Shown: positions 42,250 through 52,985 of the stretch, one piece after another | How the letters are laid out: the number at the start of each line of letters is the position of its first letter | Numbering within the stretch: position 1 is the first letter of the stretch | Assembly: GCA_946965045.2 (NCBI GenBank) | Contig: OX337230.1 | Span: 1,240,001 to 1,304,000, forward strand | Source: Epithemia pelagica | Taxonomy: Eukaryota > Bacillariophyta > Bacillariophyceae > Surirellales > Surirellaceae | DNA: 64,000 bases | Reading direction: 5' to 3' | Notes under the pieces: generated by a model | Told to the model about the DNA's origin: nothing | Database searches by the model: none | The model's input: only the letters and a program-made list of their open reading frames with translations | Translations under genes and position numbers: made by a program

Positions 42250-43407
42250 GAGGAGACGTGGCAATTTTGGAAAGGATATCCAACACATTCAGGTTCCTCA
42301 AAGATAAATAGACAATGAAACAACCTATGTAGAAACAACGGATCATGTTTCTCTTTTGGGCGGTTGTAGGAGCAACTGTTTTGTTGTTGCTGTTGTTGTT
42401 GTTGTAGCCCCTTTCCAGTGGCGGATTCATAATGTCTCAGTGTTGCTGGACACAACGAAGCAAATGGCATTGTCGTCATGGACACTCTCAAAGCCTGAAA
42501 TGGGATCATCCACACGCACACAAGTCTAGAGTCGATATGCAGGTGAGAAAGCACTTTGTCTTGTTTGCTTCCTGCGATGGAACCAAGAGAATATTTGGCA
42601 AACCTGTTGTAGGAGTCCAAGAAACAAGAAATTGGAAACGTCGAAACAAGGCTCCAGCCTGCCTATTGATTGATTGATTGTCTATGATTCAAAGGATTTG
42701 ACAAAGCGCAGACCACAAACGTTGACTAGGTATGCACCAGACTGCCCTATAGTATAATCATTCCTGAATCCCTTGCGCCAATGACCAGTGTCACGCAGCA
42801 TCGGATTATTGTGTTTCACAAGAACCAGAAGGCGTCTCGACCACAGAGTTGTTGTGGTTGTTCTCGTAGAGGCATGGGCATGCGATGAATACTATTGGAG
42901 CGAATGATCATCATTCTCCAAATACAAGAGACCCGTGCGCTCCTCCTCCTCCAGCAGTCATGGACAGGGTCGGTCGGTTCCTTTTCGAGTCGAACCGTCT
43001 AGGTAGGTAGCTCTTGGCAGACAATTGGAGCAGTGACACGCCCTCATTCTGTGTGGAGGTTCCAAGAAGGATGGGACCAAACCGACTGTACCATGCTGTC
43101 GCGTGGAATGGTCGGGGACTCTCCACATACACACCACCACCACCACCACCATCATCACTACCCGCAATGGGGATCTAGAGAGTCTCTTTTGTCGTCGTTT
43201 CTCGGTATCCCCTGGTGTGCGACCGAGCGTCCTTGTCACGGCCACGCCCGTACGGTCCGTGTCGTCGTCGTCGTGGAGCTCTGTGGTTGTTGTTGTTGAT
43301 GTGGTTGTGGTTGGGAAGGCGGATAGGGGGGCGGTCCACATCCCGGCAACCAGGCACGCGTCGTCGTCCTGGAGGACGAGTCATTTGGGTGCGTGTTTTC
43401 GTCGTCC

Positions 43408-43491
<84 letters not shown>

Positions 43492-43520
43492 GTGTTGGTG
43501 CCATGGAGAGTGTCGTCGGG
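42250..43520. repeat. Gene-poor stretch with microsatellites
   Basis: No supported gene. Contains a (CAC)n tract near 43130-43157 and a long (TTG)n tract at 43408-43490 (about 27 repeats). The tract creates long artefactual poly-Val, poly-Leu and poly-Cys ORFs on the plus strand and poly-Thr or poly-Gln on the minus strand. Confidence 0.7.
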
Positions 43521-45083
43521 TTATTCCATGGACAAGGATTCGGCAGTCCTGTCTCGAGGTGGAGGGGACCGCCTGGCACTTGCTGTTGTGGTGGTGGTGG
43601 TGGTTGCGGGGGCCAGTGCCGTGTCGTTGTGCAGTGCTTCTTGTTGTGGTCGTTGTCGTTGTTGTTGATGGTGCCACTCAAACAAATGTCGTCGTCGTTG
43701 GTGCAAGAGTTGACACTGCCAAGCGACATTGGTCGTGACCGGGAGACGGCGAATGATTCGAGCGCGCAACACGTAGGGACACGTCGTGTGACTCGACGAA
43801 TCCGGAGGAGTGGGATTCCTGTTGGACATGGGTTCCAACCGTCCGACAATGGACACCAAAGCACTCGCGCCAGAAGAAGCATGAATCTTTGCTGGTGGTT
43901 GCTGTTGCTGCTTCAAGTCGGCCAGGGAAGTTTGGATCCAAGACACGGTGGCCATTTCGACTCGAATCCAGAGAAACGACGAGGAATGTAGTGGTTGTCG
44001 GACGGAGGGCGTTGTGGATTGTGAGTTTGCAGTCCTTGCCGCCGCCAGAGTGGCCGAGGAGGAGGGTGTGGTGGTGGTGGTCGTCGTCGTCGTACGGGGT
44101 GTCATACGTGTGGTTGTCGTCGTGGTCGTGACGGCTCGGGAAAAACTGAGTCGTTTGCGGGGTGGTGGTCCGACACCAGCAGTGGTTGTTGTTGGTGGTG
44201 GTCGTCGTCGAGACGACTGCGAGACGGACACGGGCAAGGGTCGTGGTGTCGGCAGAACCAAACTTTTTCGTCGTCCTCCTCCTCCTCCACGGGAATGGGG
44301 TGGGAGGGACAATCGGGTCATTGCAGTTGTTGTTGTGGTGGTGGTGGTGGTTGATTTGGACGAGGGTGTGTGGGACACGGAATGGAGACCACACGGTTGT
44401 GGTTGTTGTGGTTGTTGTGGTTGTTGTTGTGGATGCATTGTTGTTGTTGGTGGTGGTGGTGGTTTGGGAGATGTTGCAGTGGTAGCATATGGCTGGTGGA
44501 GTGAGGAGAGGGGATCGACCACTTGCATCCACCATTCTTTGGGAGCCGGTGAATCGGAGCACGAACCCGAATGATGCAGGGGTTCGAGACGAATGCAGTG
44601 GGCGGCCAGCAGACGCAGGGGACGTGGTGGTTGTGGCTGTTCCTGAAGAGTAGTAGGAGTGTGACCAATGGTGCAAACTTCTTGGACCGTTACGATTTCA
44701 GCTGATTGCAATGGCACGGATGGCAATCGTTTCCAATGCGGCAACTCCACACTCACTGTTGTAGGATTGGTTGCTATTGTGGAAGAAGTAGTAGTAGTGG
44801 GTGGAACTGGACCCGCCGTGGCGGATTCCTCTGCGGGAATGGTGGTGATGGGTTCCATCGTAGGCGCTTCGGCCTCCATGGGGTGGTCATGATCGTCTCC
44901 GTCGTCGTCCTTTTCAAAGAGTGGTTTTTGCGAAATGGGAGGACGGACGGGTGTTGTCTGCTGCTGGGTAGTATGGGTTTGAGATGGCTTCTTTTTTTTG
45001 AGATAGGGATTGCGAATCATTCTGCCACACCCTGTTGTGTCTGTACTGGGTTGTTTGTTGTTGTTGGACAAGGAAACACCCAC
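43521..45083 (-). CDS. Low-complexity hypothetical protein
   Basis: 520 residues from about 45083; an internal ATG at MIRNPYLKKKKP is also possible. Two ordered segments sit in Pro/Thr/Gln-rich sequence: VELPHWKRLPSVPLQSAEIV through RPLRLLAAHCIRLEPL and EWWMQVVDPL, and FLWIRVEMATVSWIQTSLADL through YVLRARIIRRLPV. Their strand-rich pattern could be OB-fold-like, but I recognise no family. Poly-Thr tracts coincide with (ACC/ACG)n repeats. It is divergent from RFC1 (352 bp between starts). Confidence 0.5.
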   Translation of the reverse strand: MGVSLSNNNKQPSTDTTGCGRMIRNPYLKKKKPSQTHTTQQQTTPVRPPISQKPLFEKDDDGDDHDHPMEAEAPTMEPITTIPAEESATAGPVPPTTTTSSTIATNPTTVSVELPHWKRLPSVPLQSAEIVTVQEVCTIGHTPTTLQEQPQPPRPLRLLAAHCIRLEPLHHSGSCSDSPAPKEWWMQVVDPLSSLHQPYATTATSPKPPPPPTTTMHPQQQPQQPQQPQPCGLHSVSHTPSSKSTTTTTTTTTAMTRLSLPPHSRGGGGGRRKSLVLPTPRPLPVSVSQSSRRRPPPTTTTAGVGPPPRKRLSFSRAVTTTTTTTRMTPRTTTTTTTTTPSSSATLAAARTANSQSTTPSVRQPLHSSSFLWIRVEMATVSWIQTSLADLKQQQQPPAKIHASSGASALVSIVGRLEPMSNRNPTPPDSSSHTTCPYVLRARIIRRLPVTTNVAWQCQLLHQRRRHLFEWHHQQQRQRPQQEALHNDTALAPATTTTTTTASARRSPPPRDRTAESLSME

Positions 45084-45435
45084 TGAATCAGGTAGGAGAG
45101 AGCATGGAGTTCAAGGAAAAGGAGAATTGCAAGATGGCGAACCACACCATGGAGAGATGTTACGAAGAGAAGGAGATGATGGTGCTGGTCGGCGGCAAGT
45201 TTTGGCCCTCCTGCTGACCGCCTTGCGCGCGAGCCAGTCGGCATCCGGTACAGGCCCCGCGCGCTTCGAGGCGCGCACTCCGTGTTGTATCCGGCAGCAG
45301 ATTTTCGTCATCCTCCGACCATGATCAGATGAAACGACGATTGAGTGGAACCGAAACAGCATTGTAAGAGAGTCTCTTTTCTCTTGCTGAGACAAATCAA
45401 AACGCCCACCACCACCACCACAGAAACCTATCACC

Positions 45436-48400
45436 ATGCCGTCCGACATTCGCAGCTTTTTTGCCAAGGCCGCCTCCAAAAAATCCTCCAAGAAGTCATC
45501 ATCGTCGTCATCGCACAAGGCCACATCCACAGCCGCCAACACCGAACCAACCTCCGAGACTCGCACCCAACAACGACGATCCTCCCCTCGTTCCTCCAAA
45601 CGACGCCGCCAAGACAATGACGACAACAACAACGACAAGACCAAGAAGGAAGAACGCTTGGAAGTATCGGCCGCAGCCTTTTTTCAGGACTCAAAACCGG
45701 CCAAGAAACCACGCAACTCCACACCACCCACCACCACCGCCAAAACGACTGCACCGTCTCGTGCGACGGCCACGGCCACGACTCTTCCCGAGACGATTGA
45801 GGAGGAGGACCACGACATGGTACAAGTGGTTCCCTCTCCGCCTCGACGATCTCCGCGCAAAGCGTCCACCCTCACAAAACCAACCACCAGCAGTCCACCC
45901 TTGTCCCAATCCACAACCGTCACAGCGACACCCTCTTCCTTGGCCTCTTCGAAAAAGGCTCGATCGACACCGTCGGTGGTCCGATCCACTCCCACAGCCA
46001 AAGCCAAATCTGCCACCAAGGCCAAGGCACCACCCCCTCCACCACCGCTCCCTCCCCAACTCCGATTGGACCACTTTGACGTGACACAACCCGCTCTGGC
46101 CGCTCTGTCTCCTCCCCTCTTGACGGGTTATACCTTTGTCTTGACGGGCATTGCCGCACCGTCCGAATCGGGACCGTCGCGGGACGAATGGGTCGAATCC
46201 CTCAAACAATTGGGCGGCCGTGTCACGTCGGCCGTCTCGTCCAAAACGCACTACCTCGTCCTCGTTGGACCCACCCTCGAAGATGGACGACCCTCGACGG
46301 AAGGATCCAAATATCTCAAGGCCTCGAGTCTCATCGCCAAACAAGAGCAAGAGTCGTCGTCGTCGCGCTCACTCTATCTCGTGGAGGGACCCGCGGCACT
46401 CAATGGATTGCTCCAACAATATGCCACGGCCCGTCTCGGAACACAAGCCACGAGCAACAACAACAAGACGAACAAAATGGAGGACCCGACAGCCACGGAA
46501 ACGTCCTCGACCAAGCCTCCTCCTGCCACGGCGGCAGCGGCCGCACCACCCGTCAAACGCATCAACCCCTATGCCACCACCACCAAACGAACGACCACCA
46601 CCAATCCCTATGCCAAAAAGGCCAAACTGGATCACACGCGGTCCACCCAATCGCAACCACCAACCTCCACGAGCAGTACCAGTACGGCCGTGGTTCCACG
46701 CCCGTCGTCGTCCACGACACGACTGGCCCTGTGGGTCGATCGGTACCAACCACAGGCCACCAGTGAAATTTTGGGCAATCAAGATGCCGTCCGCAAACTC
46801 AAAGTGTGGTTGCGGCAATGGGAAGACAAATTCAACAAGGACAGTGTGGTGGGAAAACCCTTTAGCAATCCACAAGGACCGTGGAAGGCCGCGCTCCTGT
46901 CGGGACCGCCCGGCATTGGAAGTACGTACGGTATTTTTGTCATGTCGTTGTGTATTGTGTTTGGATCATTGACTTGTGCGAGTCATGGGTTGGAAGGAAC
47001 CAGGAAATGGCTGTTGTCCACATGCTCACCGTTCTTGTCTGGAATTTTATTGTTCTTGTTCGTTCTCCCTTCAGAAACAACCACGGCGACCCTGGTGGTA
47101 CGAGAATCTGGTCGAGAAGTGGTGGAATACAATGCCTCCGATGTCCGATCCAAAAAGGCCTTGAAGGATTCCTTGGGTGATATTACTGGTTCGCAGTCGA
47201 TTCAATTTTCCAAGCCGCGACAAAAAGACGGTCGGATCAAACGTTGTATCATTATGGACGAAGTCGATGGTATGGGAGCCGGGGATCACAGTGGCATGAA
47301 AGAATTGATTCAAATGATCAAGCACAGTCGCGTGCCCATTATTTGCATTTGCAACGACCGACAATCGCCCAAGGTCAAGTCCTTGGCGCCCTACTGCATG
47401 GATCTCAAATACCGTCGTCCCACCAAAATGGCCGTGGCCCAACGCGCCGTCCAAGTCGGTGCTCAAGAGGGCTTTACGGTCGAATACAATGCCGCCGAAT
47501 CCATGGCCGAATCCTGTGGCAACGATGTCCGACAAGTACTCAACGCGCTGCAAATGTGGGCCTCCTCGTCCACGGCACAAGGAGGCGACCATGCCAATAC
47601 CATGACGTACACCAATCTCAAGGAACGGGAACGGGCCATTCACAAGGACGAAATCTTGCGGGTGAGCTTGTTTGATGCCGCACGGTTGCTCCTCGAAGGA
47701 CGACGAGGTGTCACGGAGGATCCCAAACAGGCTCTCTCTCATTTCTTTCATCGCAACGATGCCTTTTTTGTCGATTATAGTTTTACTGGATTGCTCGTCC
47801 AACAGAATTACCTCAAGGTGATGCAGGGAGCCTACAATGCCGAAAAGCGCCAAGTCAACACCCATCCAAAGAATGACGAGCCCGTCTTGGAACGCATGTA
47901 CAAGGCGGCTGCGAGCATGTCCGATTACGCCCACGCCGAAAACTTGTTACGGACGGAACAGAATTGGAGTGTCTTGCCCTTTGTGGCTTCCTTGGTGGTC
48001 AAGACGGGCTATCATGCCGGCGGGGAGCGGGGTGGCATGGTGCCCGGTTTTCCCGAGTTTACCACCTGGTTGGGACGGAATTCCACCAAGGGCAAACGAC
48101 AACGATTGTTGAGTGAATTGAATCATCACATGAATTATCGTATCAGTGGCGGTACCACCGAATTGCGCTTGTCCTATCTGCCCACGTTGCGGGGCCGATT
48201 TGTTTCCTTGTTAACCTCGAAACAGGACAAGTCGACCGACCAGGCCATTCAACTCATGGATGAGTATGGCTTGGACCGTGACGATGTCTTGGAAAGTATG
48301 GACGAATTTCGGATCGATTCCAAAACTGACAAATCCTTTGCCCAACTCTTGGATAGCAAAGTTCGAGCCGCCTTTACCCGCAACTACAATGCCACCTCCC

Positions 48401-48675
48401 ACAAGAGTCAAGCCTTGGTGGCCGAACAAGGTCAGGCGGCGGGAGGAAAACGAGGCAAGGCGGGCAGTAGTAGTAGTGGTGCGCCGGAATCCTTGGATCC
48501 CGATACCATTAATGACGATGATGAGTTGGAACAAGACGACGAGGATGACGACGAAGAAGAATTCGATACGGCCAAATTGGCGGCCCTCTTTAAGAAAAGT
48601 GGCCGGAAAGCAAGTACCAAAGCCACGGCGGGCAAAAAGAAACCAGCCGCCACAAAGGGTCGGAAAAAGAAGTAA
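45436..48675 (+). CDS. RFC1: Replication factor C subunit 1 (clamp-loader large subunit)
   Basis: ATG 45436. The N terminus MPSDIRSFFAKAA is a PIP-box-like PCNA motif. A BRCT domain at about residues 225-330 contains GYTFVLTGI, LKQLGGRVTSAVSSKTHYLV and SLIAKQEQE. The AAA+ core starts at about residue 432 (LWVDRYQPQATSEILGNQ). An intron at 46922-47074 (GTACGT donor, CTTCAG acceptor) splits the Walker A motif; splicing restores GPPGIGKTTT. Walker B is IIMDEVDGM, sensor 1 is ICICNDRQSPKV, and the arginine-rich KYRRPT helix and RFC1 C-terminal region follow, ending in a Lys-rich tail. About 1,028 residues after splicing. The intron is 153 nt with no in-frame stop. Confidence 0.95.
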   Translation: MPSDIRSFFAKAASKKSSKKSSSSSSHKATSTAANTEPTSETRTQQRRSSPRSSKRRRQDNDDNNNDKTKKEERLEVSAAAFFQDSKPAKKPRNSTPPTTTAKTTAPSRATATATTLPETIEEEDHDMVQVVPSPPRRSPRKASTLTKPTTSSPPLSQSTTVTATPSSLASSKKARSTPSVVRSTPTAKAKSATKAKAPPPPPPLPPQLRLDHFDVTQPALAALSPPLLTGYTFVLTGIAAPSESGPSRDEWVESLKQLGGRVTSAVSSKTHYLVLVGPTLEDGRPSTEGSKYLKASSLIAKQEQESSSSRSLYLVEGPAALNGLLQQYATARLGTQATSNNNKTNKMEDPTATETSSTKPPPATAAAAAPPVKRINPYATTTKRTTTTNPYAKKAKLDHTRSTQSQPPTSTSSTSTAVVPRPSSSTTRLALWVDRYQPQATSEILGNQDAVRKLKVWLRQWEDKFNKDSVVGKPFSNPQGPWKAALLSGPPGIGSTYGIFVMSLCIVFGSLTCASHGLEGTRKWLLSTCSPFLSGILLFLFVLPSETTTATLVVRESGREVVEYNASDVRSKKALKDSLGDITGSQSIQFSKPRQKDGRIKRCIIMDEVDGMGAGDHSGMKELIQMIKHSRVPIICICNDRQSPKVKSLAPYCMDLKYRRPTKMAVAQRAVQVGAQEGFTVEYNAAESMAESCGNDVRQVLNALQMWASSSTAQGGDHANTMTYTNLKERERAIHKDEILRVSLFDAARLLLEGRRGVTEDPKQALSHFFHRNDAFFVDYSFTGLLVQQNYLKVMQGAYNAEKRQVNTHPKNDEPVLERMYKAAASMSDYAHAENLLRTEQNWSVLPFVASLVVKTGYHAGGERGGMVPGFPEFTTWLGRNSTKGKRQRLLSELNHHMNYRISGGTTELRLSYLPTLRGRFVSLLTSKQDKSTDQAIQLMDEYGLDRDDVLESMDEFRIDSKTDKSFAQLLDSKVRAAFTRNYNATSHKSQALVAEQGQAAGGKRGKAGSSSSGAPESLDPDTINDDDELEQDDEDDDEEEFDTAKLAALFKKSGRKASTKATAGKKKPAATKGRKKK
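46922..47074 (+). other. RFC1 intron, 153 nt, open in frame
   Basis: Donor GTACGTACGG and acceptor CCCTTCAG. Splicing joins GGA A to AA ACA, making the Walker A lysine codon. Length is a multiple of three and there is no stop, so a retained intron would insert 51 hydrophobic residues and destroy Walker A without truncation. Confidence 0.85.
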
Positions 48676-48772
48676 AGGAGAGCGAATATTCCAGTTACAA
48701 TGGGAGATACTAACTTTACTGTTGGCGGCGTCTACAATTCTTGTCCAAGCAGCATTCCTGTTAAAGCTGTTG

Positions 48773-51700
48773 TTAACGACCCCCTTTTTTCTTTTTCCGT
48801 GTCTTGACTCTTTCAAAGCCATCTTGATCGACTTCTAATGCACCATAGGGATTTATTTGGGACTCATTCATGACCTTTTCCATGCCGGCCCATCGCGAGG
48901 TTCCTTTTTGTCTTTGATAAAACAGCAGGTAGGCTCCTCCCGTAATAGCCGCTTCACCCGACGTCAGTCCTACATGAGAATCATTGCATCGATACCACTG
49001 GCCATCAATGGAATTCCGAACAGTCGCAGTATAGTGACCCGAGTTTGCCGTGAAACCCGTGTGTTCACTCACACCAAAGAGCTTGTAAATGGGAGGAGCG
49101 TCCTTGTCAATGGGACCCAGAATGAATCGCGTCAGATCCAATCCTTCAATCGGAAAGTCCACCTTTTCGTCAATCTTGGATCGGAGCATACCACCAGAGG
49201 TCATACAGGTGTCAAACTGGAATCGTTTCAAATGAAGAATCAAAATGTCGGGGGCTGACCAGAGCGCAATCAGTTTCAGCGCGCATACATGTCTTCTACA
49301 ACTCGGGCAGTACCAAGCGTTACGTTCATCAAGCTGCTCTCCTTCCATGAACATTTCAATACAATCCTCCAGTTGAATGGTGGAATGGTTCTTTTTGGAC
49401 GCCAAGGGTAAAGAGATGGAGGAGTATACATCAAATTTGATAGATTCACGCCCACACTGAGGACAAGTCAGGTGACTGCGATGCATTCCTTGACAATGAT
49501 CCACAAATATACTGTCATGTCTCAGCAGATGTTTCCGCCAGGACTCCACAGCAGCCTGTCGATCTTCCATACCAAAGCCTTCGAGCTCTTCCACATACGG
49601 CTTTTGTCTCACTCGATTCAAGTCTTCGTGCAGACCGTCCATTAAGAATTGGCAAAATTCTTGACTGTCGTGTTGGTAAGAGTTGTCAAACTGCGGCGCG
49701 AATCCCGCCACTGTTTGTTTCAGACTCCGCGGTGCCAAGGAAGAATACTTTCCAGACCACATTTTCTTTATCAATGAGCCATAGGCCATGGCTACATTTC
49801 CTCCGCTGCCCAACGGATTTTGTCGATTTAACTCTGACGTATAAGTTTCACGCATGAAGTATTGCGTGATGATCTCCATGTGATTCAAACATTGCACAGT
49901 TGAATTCAAAAAGCACGAATTTCCAAGATTGTGCAATCCCACGCTACCAGGGGCCGGCGGGGTTCCACGAAGCGATTCTCTCATAAACCCTGTACCACCC
50001 AAACTCGGATGTGATTTCATTATTTCAACGGGTTTACGACCATACTCGAGTTCATACTTCAAGATGGACGGAGTTTTGATTTCATCATCCAGTTGGAGGT
50101 GGGTTCCCAACTTGCAGATCTCTTCACCATAAAGATCAACCCATCGCAGAAAAGGAGGTTCTGCGACTAAACTCTCAAGTGAAGATAGGTCCTCATTCTC
50201 TATTGCCAACCTTCGAGGGAAAGCAACAGCACCTGCCTTTTCTGTTTTCTCCTGTGATACTTCGACGAGTATTTGCTGTCCACGTCGGAGCAGCAACAGA
50301 GGTTCTCGCTTGATTTGACTTTCTTCCTCTTCATCACCACCAGACTGAACTTTTAGAGGGTAAAGCTCTAGGTCGGCACCTCCTTCGAGCTCTTTCCTCG
50401 GATCATTGGGGCGTCCTATTTTCTTCACTTCGCCCTTGTACCATTTCGGACAATGAACTAGGCTGCTTGTATCTCTCACTTCAATTATATCACCCACTTC
50501 TAAGCGTTCCCTCCAGCGATCTGAGTGAGACCACAAAGGAGAAGGTGGAAACAATTTGTTTGTAGACCCCTCAACCGTCGAGTTAGGTGTTCGCTTGAGT
50601 TTGGTATTCCACTTTGACGCCCACCCAAAATAATGGACCGTTACCGAAACCTCGTCGAGTTTGCAAATAATAGCCTCAAACCATTTCCCAGCCACGTCTT
50701 GTGCATCACAGAAATCTCCAACTTTGAGTCGTTGCATCAAATCTAGGGACTCTCGAGGCCACGGAGCATCCAAAGTTGGTCTCCTTTCGATTAAGCACTC
50801 TATTTGACGATCTTCTCCAGTAACTGTATGCGCCCGCGCCCATTCCCCGACAGTCAGAGGCTTCGTTGCTTTCTTATCTTTCTCCGTCATCTGAGCAAAG
50901 TCGACAAATTCAAAGGGCAGGTCATCTTGATCGACTGTGGCATCAGCGTCACTCTCGCGTTTTAAACCTTTCCACGGGTAGCGATATCGGCTCCACAGGC
51001 GAACTGTCTTGCTGGCAGCTGCTGGTGCAGCGACCCGAAGCATGGCCGACAACGCATCCACGGCGACAGCATCTTGGCTTACTAGAACAAAACCGTCCGA
51101 GTGTCTGGCCAATGATCCTTTGCTTTGATCTGAGTCCGGTGGTTGTTCAGGATGATGCTGTATTCGATATGTCAATTTAATGGGGTGTATCTCAGGAACA
51201 GGAACCCGTGGCTTGTGTCGCCGCTCTTCTTCTATCATCAACTTGTCCATAAGCGACAGACGATCAAATTGCTGTTCGAGGGTTCTCCAGTTTGACATAT
51301 TGGGAGGTGCAGCGACGACTTTTCGTCGAAATTCCACTGGTATTTGGTTTGGATGGGTTATCGATGTCTCATGCATTGGGTAAAACGCCTTTTGCGACTT
51401 GTTCACTGCCATGTCATTGGTATTTTCTCCATTTGTTTTGTGAATTTCGTGATGCAAAATTATCCGCTCCTGGCGATCAAAAGAGACTTTTTGCTGAAAT
51501 GATACAGTGTATCCGTCCTTGCATACAACCCCATGAATGCTTCTTAGGGTGAAATAAAATGCTTCAGGAACTGCCAAGCACTCAGGAGACCGAGAATTTG
51601 GCGCGGTGACTCCATTATTGTTTGTTGCCACCAGTGCGCTTGCCTTGTTCATACTTGATGACATGGGCGTTCGATTTTGGTGATACTTTCCATTCATGGT

Positions 51701-52393
51701 GTTTGTGGATGCCAATCGTTGCGACGAAGCTCTAGATGATGAGGGAGAAGGTGGAAGCTTTAGCCGGGAAGTTGATACCTGACGAGACATGGGGATTGAC
51801 CTGCTGAGAGGCGACGACCCGCCATTTGGTTTATTGGAATGAACAGGAGGTGCTTTGAGGTGATGGTGTGACATGGATGAGTGCTGGCTAAAGGTGGATT
51901 GGTCATCGCCAGTATCGAGTCCTTGATGAAGTCGAACAGTCGGTTGAAGTACTAGAGCGTGACCTTGTACGGCCAATGATTGTGCCACATCAATTGGTCC
52001 TGGATCTCGATACGCCGAGTCTTCTGTAGGAGGGATCAAATGAATCTGAAAGGCGGCATGTTTGAGCGCTTCTCTCGCTCTATTTTGTTCGTCTTTCGAA
52101 ACAAACGTCTGATGAAAAGCCCAATAAAGCCAGTTTTGGACGTAGTCAGTGTGAAGTAAATACACCGTGTCTCCAACCTGTAGAGGTTGAAGTAATTGCA
52201 ATGCGGTCACCAACATTAACTCTGTCGGTTTGGGATGTAGCAAGCGTTCATAGGCAGATACGGATGCTGCTTGAGGGGTTGGTGACAGGGAGCGTGCACC
52301 GGATGATCCGTTGCGCGCCAAAGAAGAATTCCTCGACATGTCCATGTCGTTGTTGCCTGCAACTGCAGATGCATAGTCCATCGGAGCCTCCAT
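48773..52393 (-). CDS. Ubiquitin carboxyl-terminal hydrolase (USP family)
   Basis: 1,206 residues, ATG 52393. The catalytic domain starts near residue 814: GLHNLGNSCFLNSTVQCLN carries the nucleophile (Cys827), and the His box is NSGHYTATVRNSIDGQWYRCNDSHV (His1120 with a following Asp). A zinc ribbon is formed by CPQCGRES and CPSCRRHVC. The N-terminal 800 residues hold an unknown region and two Tudor/Agenet-like modules, LKVGDFCDAQDVAGKWFEAI and LEVGDIIEVRDTSS ... WYKGEV. This fits a large multidomain USP of the USP4/11/15/32 type. It ends KKKKGG with possible nuclear targeting. Convergent with RFC1, 97 bp apart. Confidence 0.93.
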   Translation of the reverse strand: MEAPMDYASAVAGNNDMDMSRNSSLARNGSSGARSLSPTPQAASVSAYERLLHPKPTELMLVTALQLLQPLQVGDTVYLLHTDYVQNWLYWAFHQTFVSKDEQNRAREALKHAAFQIHLIPPTEDSAYRDPGPIDVAQSLAVQGHALVLQPTVRLHQGLDTGDDQSTFSQHSSMSHHHLKAPPVHSNKPNGGSSPLSRSIPMSRQVSTSRLKLPPSPSSSRASSQRLASTNTMNGKYHQNRTPMSSSMNKASALVATNNNGVTAPNSRSPECLAVPEAFYFTLRSIHGVVCKDGYTVSFQQKVSFDRQERIILHHEIHKTNGENTNDMAVNKSQKAFYPMHETSITHPNQIPVEFRRKVVAAPPNMSNWRTLEQQFDRLSLMDKLMIEEERRHKPRVPVPEIHPIKLTYRIQHHPEQPPDSDQSKGSLARHSDGFVLVSQDAVAVDALSAMLRVAAPAAASKTVRLWSRYRYPWKGLKRESDADATVDQDDLPFEFVDFAQMTEKDKKATKPLTVGEWARAHTVTGEDRQIECLIERRPTLDAPWPRESLDLMQRLKVGDFCDAQDVAGKWFEAIICKLDEVSVTVHYFGWASKWNTKLKRTPNSTVEGSTNKLFPPSPLWSHSDRWRERLEVGDIIEVRDTSSLVHCPKWYKGEVKKIGRPNDPRKELEGGADLELYPLKVQSGGDEEEESQIKREPLLLLRRGQQILVEVSQEKTEKAGAVAFPRRLAIENEDLSSLESLVAEPPFLRWVDLYGEEICKLGTHLQLDDEIKTPSILKYELEYGRKPVEIMKSHPSLGGTGFMRESLRGTPPAPGSVGLHNLGNSCFLNSTVQCLNHMEIITQYFMRETYTSELNRQNPLGSGGNVAMAYGSLIKKMWSGKYSSLAPRSLKQTVAGFAPQFDNSYQHDSQEFCQFLMDGLHEDLNRVRQKPYVEELEGFGMEDRQAAVESWRKHLLRHDSIFVDHCQGMHRSHLTCPQCGRESIKFDVYSSISLPLASKKNHSTIQLEDCIEMFMEGEQLDERNAWYCPSCRRHVCALKLIALWSAPDILILHLKRFQFDTCMTSGGMLRSKIDEKVDFPIEGLDLTRFILGPIDKDAPPIYKLFGVSEHTGFTANSGHYTATVRNSIDGQWYRCNDSHVGLTSGEAAITGGAYLLFYQRQKGTSRWAGMEKVMNESQINPYGALEVDQDGFERVKTRKKKKGGR

Positions 52394-52985
52394 TTTTGCG
52401 TCTTATAATTCAACAGCAGAATAGAATAGAATTCGGGACGGTCCACCCCGAGAGATCAGAGAGAGCCTGTCCTCTGCTCACTGGCGTCCTTCACTCTGGT
52501 TCGTTTGCCTCGATGAAGCCCAATGGTTCCCAGGGCGAGCCCTTCAATTCGCTGCCTCCTCTTTCCCTTGTCTGGCTCCAAAAATGACAAACAATGATGA
52601 AAAACAGTTGATGCAATCAGATTTCTACCTATTTATCGACTTCGGCTGTGGTCGATCATTGTCGATTGTATATTGCCCATATGTAATGATCAATCACGTG
52701 TTATGCAGTCAGCCACAAGAACGGTAGATGGTTGGCAGACGCGGACCGAACTCCCAGGCGGTGAATCGCGTCAACTTACAAAAGAGGCTTCTATTATTTC
52801 GGGGGTCCCGTGGATGGAGAGTAAGGTTTGCTGAGAGAGAGGTAGTTTCGTCAATCGCACTGCCTAAACTAAACCTATTGTGCCTTTGACAACTGGGTAC
52901 CCCTCCTAGGAGTATTGATGTACTCTTGGAAATTCTTTGATGCAATCCTGATTGTGTAGGAATAGTAATTTCACTTCTGAAGATC
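52394..52985. other. Promoter region of the USP gene
   Basis: 592 bp between two minus-strand genes. No ORF supported. It holds the 3' flank of the FAD oxidoreductase and the 5' flank of the USP. Confidence 0.45.

Noticed and set aside
43103-43991. Long plus ORFs with poly-Val, poly-Leu or poly-Cys
   Set aside because: Produced by the (TTG)n microsatellite at 43408-43490 and by the antisense of Thr-rich codons.
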